Source: Bolinopsis microptera (lineage: Eukaryota; Ctenophora; Tentaculata; Lobata; Bolinopsidae). Taken from it: DNA of 64,000 nucleotides. Positions within the stretch are counted from its first letter, which is position 1. Each line of letters starts with the position of its first letter. The translations under genes and the position numbers were made by a program. This document shows positions 55,387 to 64,000 of this stretch, one piece after another. The notes beneath the pieces are model-generated. The model saw only the letters and a program-made list of their open reading frames with translations, did no database searches and was not told where the DNA came from. The stretch lies in contig NC_087078.1 of assembly GCF_026151205.1 (NCBI RefSeq), positions 248,001 to 312,000 of the forward strand, in the 5' to 3' direction.

Positions 55387-57571
55387 TGTTGCACTGAGAG
55401 CTAGCTGTGTTGCACTAAGAGCTAGCTGTGTTGCACTAAGAGCTAGCTGTGTTGCACTAAGAGCTAGCTGTGTTGCACTGAGAGCTAGCTGTGTTGCACT
55501 AAGAGCTAGCTGTGTTGCACTAAGAGCTAGCTGTGTTGCACTAAGAGCTAGCTGTGTTGCACTACGAGCTAGCTGTGTTGCACTAAGAGCTAGCTGTGTT
55601 GCACTAAGAGCTAGCTGTGTTGCACTAAGAGTTAGCTGTGTTGCACTAAGAGCTAGCTGTGTTGCACTAAGAGCTAGCTGTGTTGCACTAAGAGCTAGCT
55701 GTGTTGCACTAAGAGCTAGATGTGTTGCACTAAGAGCTAGATGTGTTGCACTAAGAGCTAGCTGTGTTGCACTTAGAGCTAGCTGTGTTGCACTAAGATC
55801 TAGCTGTGTTGAACTAAGAGCTAGCTGTGTTGCACTAAGAGCTAGCTGTGTTGCACTAAGAGTTACCTGTGTTGCACTGAGAGCTAGCTGTGTTGCACTA
55901 AGAGCTAGCTGTGTTGCACTAAGAGCTAGCTGTGTTGCAATAAGAGCTAGCTGTGTTGCACTAAGAGCTAGCTGTGTTGCACTAAGAGCTAGCTGTGTTG
56001 CACTAAGAGCTAACTGTGTTGTACTAAGAGCTAGCTGTGTTGCACTGAGAGCTAGCTGTGTTGCACTAAGAGCTAGCTGTGTTGCACTAAGAGCTAGCTG
56101 TGTTGCACTAAGAGCTAGCTGTGTTGCACTAAGAGCTAGCTGTGTTGCACTAAGAGCTAGCTGTGTTGCACTAAGAGCTAGCTGTGTTGCACTAAGAGCT
56201 AGCTGTGTTGCACTAAGAACTAGCTGTGTTGCACTAAGACCTAGCTGTGTTGCACTAAGAGCTAGCTGTGTTGCTCTAAGAGCTAGCTGTGTTGCACTAA
56301 GAGCTAGCTGTGTTGCACTAAGAGCTAGCTGTGTTGCACTAAGAGCTAGCTGTGTTGCACTAAGAACTAGCTGTGTTGCACTAAGACCTAGCTGTGTTGC
56401 ACTAAGAGCTAGCTGTGTTGCACTGAGAGCTAGCTGTGTTGCACTAAGAGCTAGCTGTGTTGCACTAAGAGCTAACTGTGTTGCACTAAGAGCTAGCTGT
56501 GTTGCACTAAGAGCTAGCTGTGTTGCACTAAGAGCTAGTTGTGTTGCACTAAGAGCTAGCTGTGTTGCACTAAGAGCTAGCTGTGTTGCACTAAGAGCTA
56601 GCTGTGTTGCACTAAGAGCTAGCTGTGTTGCACTAAGAGCTAGCTGTGTTGCACTAAGAGCTAGCTGTGTTGCACTAAGAGCTAGCTGTGTTGCACTAAG
56701 AGCTAGCTGTGTTGCACTAAAAGCTAGCTGTGTTGCACTAAGAGCTAGCTGTGTTGCACTAAGAGCTAGCTGTGTTGCACTAAGAGCTAGCTGTGTTGCA
56801 CTAAGAGCTAGCTGTGTTGCACTAAAAGCTAGCTGTGTTGCACTAAGAGCTAGCTGTGTTGCACTAAGAGCTAGCTGTGTTGCACTAAGAGCTAGCTGTG
56901 TTGCACTAAGAGCTAGCTGTGTTGCACTAAGAGCTAGCTGTGTTGCACTAAGAGCTAGCTGTGTTGCACTAAAAGCTAGCTGTGTTGCACTAAGAGCTAG
57001 CTGTGTTGCACTAAAAGCTAGCTGTGTTGCACTAAGAGCTAGCTGTGTTGCACTAAGAGCTAGCTGTGTTGCACTAAGAGGTAGTTGTGTTGCACTAAGA
57101 GCTAGCTGTGTTGCACTAAGAGCTAGCTGTGTTGCACTAAGAGCTAGCTGTGTTGCACTAAGAGCTAGCTGTGTTGCACTAAGAGCTAGCTGTGTTGCAC
57201 TAAGAGCTAGCTGTGTTGCACTAAAAGCTAGCTGTGTTGCACTAAGAGCTAGCTGTGTTGCACTAAAAGCTAGCTGTGTTGCACTAAGAGCTAGCTGTGT
57301 TGCACTAAGAGCTAGCTGTGTTGCACTAAGAGGTAGTTGTGTTGCACTAAGAGCTAGCTGTGTTGCACTAAGAGCTAGCTGTGTTGCACTAAGAGCTAGC
57401 TGTGTTGCACTAAGAGCTAGCTGTGTTGCACTAAGAGCTAGCTGTGTTGCACTAAGAGCTAGCTGTGTTGCACTAAGAGCTAGCTGTGTTGCATTAAGAG
57501 CTAGCTGTGTTGCACTAAGAGCTAGCTGTGTTGCACTAAGAGCTAGCTGTGTTGCACTAAGAGCTAGCTGT
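55387..57571. repeat. 21-bp array, about 104 copies
   Basis: The unit is GTTGCACTAAGAGCTAGCTGT. The period of 21 keeps several frames open, producing 750-codon frames on both strands that I do not regard as genes. A 12-unit (252-bp) block marked by AAGAGGTAGTTGT at about 57077 recurs at 57329; another marked by AGAACTAG...AGACCTAG at 56215 recurs near 56363. Confidence 0.97.
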
Positions 57572-58100
57572 GATATAATCACTGTCACTGCTCGAAAACA
57601 ATCCTCACACATTGGAATAAGAACTTAAGAATATTCTATCGTATATTTGATTTTCTGCGTTCTTTTCCATATAAGTTTTGGCATTATAAGCTGATTATCA
57701 TGGCAAGTACTGTGTTACCTACTAACTAGCTGATTATCATGAATATTATATTCTTGACACGTCACAGGTTGTTCAATCCGAGAGTGATTAATTTCGGAGT
57801 GTAATTTTGGAAAAGGAATGGCTACCTCGCAATCAGGAGATTGACGTTGCTTGACATGTTGCACTAAGAACTAGCTGTGTTAATATAATAACGATCCGGC
57901 TACCACTTGTGCGGGTTTCTTGTCTATAAAAAGGTTCATAACAATCCATCCTAGTAGTACTAGTAGTAGTAGTAGCACCACTAGCTACTCAGTCTACACA
58001 CTCGCTTACCACTAGATAACACAGTACTTGCCATGGTATCAGGGACTAGGAGCAGCTAAATGTTAAGGTTTGCAGTATATACGGTACATTGAATAATGAT
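57572..58100. other. Unique stretch between arrays
   Basis: Apart from the solo monomer and a TAGTAGTAG run at 57950-57975, nothing recognised. Confidence 0.4.
57858..57881. repeat. Solo 21-bp monomer outside the array
   Basis: GTTGCACTAAGAACTAGCTG plus TGTT sits alone about 290 bp downstream of the main array and carries the AGAACTAG variant seen inside it. Confidence 0.85.
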
Positions 58101-58119
58101 GAGTAAGCACCAAGCAGCT

Positions 58120-59676
58120 AGAAAGCTGCAGCTAGTAGCAGTAATACAGGTAGTAGTAGTAATAGTAATACAGTAGCAGGCAGCTAGTAGCAGTAATACA
58201 GGTAGTAGTAATAGTAATACAGTAGCAGGCAGCTAGTAGCAGTAATACAGGTAGTAGTAGTAGTAATAGTAATACAGTAGCAGGCAGCTAGTAGCAGTAA
58301 TACAGGTAGTAGTAGTAGTAGTAATACAGTAGCAGGCAGCTAGTAGCAGTAATACAGGTAGTAGTAGTAGTAATAGTAATACAGTAGCAGGCAGCTAGTA
58401 GCAGTAATACAGGTAGTAGTAGTAGTAGTAATACAGTAGCAGGCAGCTAGTAGCAGTAATACAGGTAGTAGTAGTAGTAGTAATACAGTAGCAGGCAGCT
58501 AGTAGCAGTAATACAGGTAGTAGTAGTAATAGTAATACAGTAGCAGGCAGCTAGAAAGCTGTAGCTAGTAGCAGTAATACAGCTGGTAGTAGTAGTAGTA
58601 GTAATACAGTAGCAGGCAGCTAGTAGCAGTAATACAGGTAGTAGTAGTAATAGTAATACAGTAGCAGGCAGCTAGTAGCAGTAATACAGGTAGTAGTAGT
58701 AGTAATACAGTAGCAGGCAGCTAGTAGCAGTAATACAGGTAGTAGTAGTAATAGTAATACAGTAGCAGGCAGCTAGTAGCAGTAATACAGGTAGTAGTAG
58801 TAGTAGTAATACAGTAGCAGGCAGCTAGTAGCAGTAATACAGGTAGTAGTAGTAATAGTAATACAGTAGCAGGCAGCTAGTAGCAGTAATACAGGTAGTA
58901 GTAGTAGTAGTAATACAGTAGCAGGCAGCTAGTAGCAGTAATACAGGTAGTAGTAATAGTAATACAGTAGCAGGCAGCTAGTAGCAGTAATACAGGTATA
59001 GTAGTAGTAGTAGTAATACAGTAGCAGGCAGCTAGTAGCAGTAATACAGGTAGTAGTAGTAGTAGTAATACAGTAGCAGGCAGCTAGTAGCAGTAATACA
59101 GGTAGTAGTAGTAGTAATAGTAATACAGTAGCAGGCAGCTAGTAGCAGTAATACAGGTAGTAGTAATAGTAATACAGTAGCAGGCAGCTAGTAGCAGTAA
59201 TACAGGTAGTAGTAGTAGTAGTAATACAGTAGCAGGCAGCTAGTAGCAGTAATACAGGTAGTAGTAATAGTAATACAGTAGCAGGCAGCTAGTAGCAGTA
59301 ATACAGGTAGTAGTAGTAATAGTAATACAGTAGCAGGCAGCTAGTAGCAGTAATACAGGTAGTAGTAGTAATAGTAATACAGTAGCAGGCAGCTAGTAGC
59401 AGTAATACAGGTATAGTAGTAGTAGTAGTAATACAGTAGCAGGCAGCTAGTAGCAGTAATACAGGTAGTAGTAGTAATAGTAATACAGTAGCAGGCAGCT
59501 AGTAGCAGTAATACAGGTAGTAGTAGTAATACAGTAGCAGGCAGCTAGTAGCAGTAATACAGGTAGTAGTAGTAGTAGTAATACAGTAGCAGGCAGCTAG
59601 AAAGCTGCAGCTAGTAGCAGTAATACAGGTAGTAGTAGTAATACAGGTAGTAGTAGTAATAGTAATACAGTAGCAG
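58120..59676. repeat. TAG-rich array, about 28 copies of roughly 50-60 bp
   Basis: The unit is CAGCTAGTAGCAGTAATACA plus GG(TAG)n(TAATAG)TAATACAGTAGCAGG; the TAG run varies. The unit's CAGTAGCAG|GCA is also the acceptor of the coding exon that follows at 59677, so the array abuts and copies that 3' splice site. Confidence 0.95.
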
Positions 59677-59755
59677 GCAATCAGTCGGATGAGTCTGCTG
59701 GAAATGGATATTCCTGCACTGCAATTTATACAGGATAATCAGACAGACTCGCTCT
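59677..59755 (+). CDS. First coding exon of a second gene (partial gene)
   Basis: Acceptor AGTAGCAG, ATG at 59689, then MSLLEMDIPALQFIQDNQTD and SL, ending one base into a codon at CTCT|GTGAGC. Joining exon 63420 gives TCG (Ser) and an unbroken frame. If unspliced, the frame runs only 18 more codons to TGA. Function not recognised. Confidence 0.5.
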
Positions 59756-62700
59756 GTGAGCTTACTCTAGTACATAGGCTGAGAGATCAGGCAGACTCAA
59801 GCTTACTGTGAGCTAGTTCTGTGTGCTTGTTAGCCAGCATCATTTTATCATTATACCTGATCAGCGAGCTGAGTTTGTACTGACATTATCCCTACACTAC
59901 TAGTACTGTGTTGTTTGCGCTTCTTCCTCTCTCACTATTTAGCAGTGTCAAGAAGCATACTGCCTTTATTATAGCAAGTGTATTGTTTCTTATTCATCTA
60001 TTCTTCTGTCACAAACAACCTGTACTTGTAACAAGTGGGAATACTTGACGTGATTGTGATTGACGTGTGACGTAGAATGTGCAGTGTATTACTCACTGTG
60101 TGTTAGCACGTGGGCTGTGTGTGTTAGCACGTGGGCTGTGTGTGTTAGCACGTGGGCTGTGTGTGTTAGCACGTGGTCTGTGTGTGTTAGCACGTGCAGC
60201 ATTGTCCCCTCTATACTACAACTGTATTGTCTAAATACAATCTTCTGATCACTCTGATCCAGGGTTCTGTGTGTATCTTGTCTTTAGTAGAGGACAGGCA
60301 CTAGCTCACTATGGGTGTTTACTGTTTACCTGCTACTACTACTGCAGCAGGGGGGGGGGGGGGAGGGGAGGGGGGCAGCAGGGGGGCAGCAGGGGGGGGG
60401 GGGCAACGTTATGCCTTTCACTCAGTACTGCAGGAGTGTATTCTCCAGTCTACTTTTCTAGTCCATGTCACATACTGTGCTCTACAAATGCTAATCGTCT
60501 TGGAGCAACAAGGGTTAGTTAAGGCTCACATGTCGCCAGCTTTTGTCTTGCTGATCACGTGATGCAATCCGCCCACGTGCTGATCACGTGATGTGCACGT
60601 GGGCGGATTAGTGAGGCTGCAGACTCCACTTAGAGTAGCTGTGTGATAGGCAGCTTTGTTATCTGCCTAATCTTAACGTGTACTCTCTACAATCCCATTC
60701 TTATCTGCATGTTAACTAATAGTTGCCCATTCTTTTCAGCTTTTGGCAGGACTCCAGGTATTTGTGATGAGAGGGGCGCTTAAGCTACTGTTTCTCAGCT
60801 GAATCCGGGTCCATTTATTAACTTCCAATTAAAAGTGTGCTGCTATAATATGATTATCGTTATTTATTTTTTAACTGGCTTTGATGGGTAACCAGGAGTT
60901 GCATATAAACATGAGCACAGGTCCGAGGAGTCTTCTCCTCGCGTTTAAGATAGCGTTTCTTTTGTCGCATATAGATGGGTAGAATTGAAGAGAATATATT
61001 GGACAAACTTTATATTGCTCTATTTTCCATTTAATGTGCTAAACAGTAATCTGCTGCATTTAGGTGCCTCTGTGATATGATTTTAATGCAGCCAATTAGT
61101 GGTCTATAGGATCCGAGAGGCTTATACTTATAGTAGTACATTAATGATACACAGTAGTATTACTAGCTACAGACTGTATATCTGCAGTAGTATTACTAGC
61201 AACTAGTAGCTTATAATCCTGCACCCACTGGTACAGACTGTACTACAGCTGCAGTAGCTGGGCTTGCTTCCTCCGATCCTACTATAATAAAGCCTAGTAG
61301 CTCTAGTACTAGTAGCAGCATCACTAATAGTATTGCAATCTCTGATAGATACTTCATTTAATGCAGTAAATGTAAAAGTGTAGATATTCGATATCGCATC
61401 GTCAGCTAGCTAGTTCGGCTCAGATCTTGTTCCACCCTTTAACAACGAATGATTTGGGTCACTAGGTAGGTGCAGTGTCAATACATTAGAGATACTAACT
61501 ATATAATAGTGTGGTTGTTATAGCTCCATTAAGATAGCACCCTGCTGCAGGAATGTAGTTCCTGTTCAGAGCAGCACCTGAGTAGCTACCCCCATATTTC
61601 AGACCTTCTAGCTAGTTAGTAGCTACCTTCTTAACCAGGGTGATTTGTACTAATGAAGGGTGATTTGTACTAGGACTCAATTTACTAATGAAAGTTATTA
61701 TAAAGGAGCACTAATGGTTGCTGACCACCAGGCTCCTCCCCTTTGCACTTGTGTTTAAACCGAAGACATTAATTCTAACTACTCTCCCAATGACTAACTA
61801 GTTTGAGCGCCATCAGTTCATCTAGGGTAACTTTCCGTGGTTGACTGAATTCTGCTCAGCTGTCTAAAACCGCATAAAAAAGCAGTTGTTATTTGTCTAG
61901 AGTCGGGAATTTGCAAGTCGCCGTACCTGTCATATGTTTGAACAACGATCCACTTCCAATCAATAACTCTGAACCATCGAACTTTTAACTGAGTTGTGGC
62001 CCAGAAATGATTTCGGTAAATATCAGATGCTTTATGTAATCTTTATTACCTACCAGCTGGTACTGTTCTAATTATTATCTAAGGTTGCATCCGTTTTTAG
62101 CAAGTTCAAAGTTCGGTGATTCAGTGAAATACGCTCATCAGCATAATATGGGTTTTATTAAAGTCTCGAAGCAACGCAGCCGTCTGTGCTTTATCTCTTC
62201 AGCAGCGCTCGATTTTACCGTCCGTCATAATTGCGCCTTCTAATCCAGTTCTAGTCCGCTCTAAGAACTGGTCACAGTAAACTTCAGTGCTTGATCTGTT
62301 GTAAAATCTTACAGCGTACACTCCTGTACTTTGAACAAGAGTGCTTTACTTTGAAGAAATAAGAGAGTTGTACTTTTTTGTTTTTATTGTTAGTTACTGC
62401 AGCGATTCGTACTGGATTGAGCCGGCATTGATTGCCATATCCAATTTTTCGTCATTTTATTGTCATTCTAATTTTTGTTAGCTGACCTGGTCTAAAGATG
62501 AGCTCATTTCTGGAGGCTGTTATTTTTGCAATGTCACTCAATGGTTAGTTAATAGGTTACTAGGTTACTAATACTGGTTACTAGGTTACTAATGCTGGTT
62601 ACTAGGTTACTAATGCTGGTTACTAGGTTACTAACACTCAATGGTTAGTTCGGAGAATTGGAATAGTGAGATTACGTAATGCTCTAACAGAAAAGCACGT

Positions 62701-63419
62701 GGTACTATCATGTGGCTTGCGGCATGACAGAGCTCAAAATTATAAAACAAAGGAATAACATAACTTTAATGCCAGCTGCGACGTGTCCGGAATTTGTCGA
62801 GGAATTTTGTCTTATATTGCTATTGGGCGCATTAAAATGTGCTCCTTTATCAAAATAAGCGTTAAAAATGTGCGATTACTGCGAAATTTGTAATAGTAAA
62901 ACATGTGACACTTGAATTTATTCCTTGTGAGACAGCGTGCCTTATAGCCATTAACCTGATAATACTAATCAGCCCTTAAGAGAAGAGTGAGGCTGAACAA
63001 TTGCCCACCGTGATCCGTATTTACTGAACATTTGTAACGCTCATTTTGATAAAGGAGCAACATTTATTCGTTCATATTGCCCTGTCAGCCGTTGTTTTCC
63101 CGACCAGCTCTGAAGATTTTACATATTCCTCGTCTTAAGCATATTGGTACAATCTCAAACAAAATAACTTTGACAATTGTAATTACAAATTTGATTTACA
63201 GAATTGATTTCGTAATGTCGGAAATGAGTGGCAATTAGCATGAGTTGTCACTGCGTGGCACCTAATGCGTGGTTCCTAATGTTGCCCATAATAACAAACT
63301 TTCAATCATCTTCCTAATCTCCTGTACTAACTAGCTATAATTGGAAGACAGGATTATTATTAATAAATTACAGCGAGGTCAGGTTGTTGTTGCTGTTGTT
63401 TGAATTGTTGCTGTTTCAG
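59756..63419. other. Intron of the second gene
   Basis: The donor phrase CAGACTCGCTCTGTGAGCTT is partly echoed at about 59790-59815 (CAGACTCAAGCTTACTGTGA). Holds a 21-bp GTGTGTTAGCACGTGGGCTGT repeat (60094-60199, five copies, E-box in each), G-runs at 60348-60405, clustered CACGTG sites at 60556-60605, and a GGTTACTAGGTTACTAATGC repeat at 62543-62640. No further exon supported. Confidence 0.5.
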
Positions 63420-63548
63420 CGGAGAAGAACGGAGGAAGCAGCTACAACATGAACAACAAATCCAGATCTACAGATGTCAAGTACACCCCTCCCAGCTCAT
63501 CTAGCAACATGAACCAGCCAAACGGGGCAATTTCTAACATCAACACAG
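63420..63548 (+). CDS. Second coding exon of the downstream gene
   Basis: Acceptor TTGTTGCTGTTTCAG, donor ACACAG|GTAAAA; phase 1 in and out. Encodes EKNGGSSYNMNNKSRSTDVK, then YTPPSSSSNMNQPNGAISNI and NT: Asn/Ser-rich, typical of a disordered N-terminal tail of a regulatory protein. The gene continues beyond the window; identity unknown. Confidence 0.6.
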
Positions 63549-64000
63549 GTAAAATAACAACACACTCTTCGGTATCAATTTTATACCATACCGGCTTGTT
63601 GCGAATCGGTATTAAAAAGGTAAAGGATGGATAAAATTGATGAATAAGATGAATTTTTAAGAGTGGTGTAAAACTAAATGGACTATTTTTTGGTTATTTC
63701 CCGTTATTATACTTGGCCGTAAGAACGTCGAAAGTTATCCAACGCGAAATTTGACATTAATTTCAATCATTTTGTTTCTGTCAGCGCGCGGCGCATATAC
63801 GCATTGTAATTGTATTACATACGTTGAATAAAATTATGTCGAATAGTTCGTGGATATGCATGAGCATAAATTATTTTGCAAATCAATAAAATTTAACACA
63901 AAAAGCAATGGTTTGAAATATAAATATAACTATACAGACAAATAATAATTTGGCTTTATCTTCAGTATCTCATCATGATCCTGATGATAATGTTTGATAA
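63549..64000. other. Intron at the window end
   Basis: AT-rich, nothing recognised. Confidence 0.4.

Noticed and set aside
55324..57628. Two 750-codon open frames on opposite strands
   Set aside because: The 21-bp period keeps several frames open at once; no splice sites or domains, and the two strands cannot both be selected.
1..64000. tRNA or rRNA genes
   Set aside because: No cloverleaf with A/B boxes or rRNA-like conserved stretch noticed on reading; a covariance search would be needed to be sure.

Overview
This is a eukaryotic, AT-leaning, intron-rich window, most likely from an invertebrate animal. Coding exons are short (35-549 bp), have GT-AG borders on the + strand, and sit in introns packed with minisatellites. 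I see no bacterial operon, Shine-Dalgarno signal or CRISPR array. I cannot name the species.

The main content is one large spliced gene on the + strand, about 2138-43313. I assembled it by hand as 25 coding exons totalling 3477 nt (1158 codons plus stop). Reading phase is conserved at all 24 joints. Its middle half is a RhoGAP protein whose best match from memory is ARHGAP6: an SIPKD block across a splice joint, a FEMPLHVVL block, an arginine finger in GIFRV (R538) and a GNRMDISNLAVVIGPNLL block. Exons 1-9 (basic, Ser-rich, one acidic run) and exons 20-25 (Ser/Asn-rich tail) are joined by phase and splice-site logic only, so they are less certain. A second + strand gene begins in the last 11 kb (possible 5' UTR exon ending 53171, coding exons 59677-59755 and 63420-63548) and runs off the window. 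A possible terminal exon of another gene lies near 431-478.

Layout: 1-2137 mostly featureless; 2138-10492 exons 1-9 with short arrays; 10493-28183 a giant intron 9 holding a roughly 150-copy 34-bp array, a 26-copy 93-bp array, an RT fragment and a 3.4-kb foldback transposon with a perfect 8-bp target duplication; 28184-43313 exons 10-25, including the RhoGAP domain and a 2.5-kb 53-bp array; 43314-52900 3' flank with a CRE-like array, two hAT-like MITEs, a TA-flanked MITE and several minisatellites; 52900-64000 the second gene with a 104-copy 21-bp array and a roughly 50-bp TAG-rich array in its 5' introns.

Two patterns stand out. First, many tandem duplications begin at, and contain, an exon-intron border, so they copy functional-looking splice sites (introns 2, 4, 5, 11, 12, 16, 17, 18, 19, 23). 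Second, the palindrome GTTACCATGGTAAC and its half sites are scattered everywhere, including inside coding exon 14. It matches the RFX X-box consensus, and many minisatellite units look like decayed forms of it. The very long open frames (18.0-20.4, 35.5-37.4, 55.3-57.6 kb) are by-products of arrays with codon-multiple periods and are not annotated as genes.
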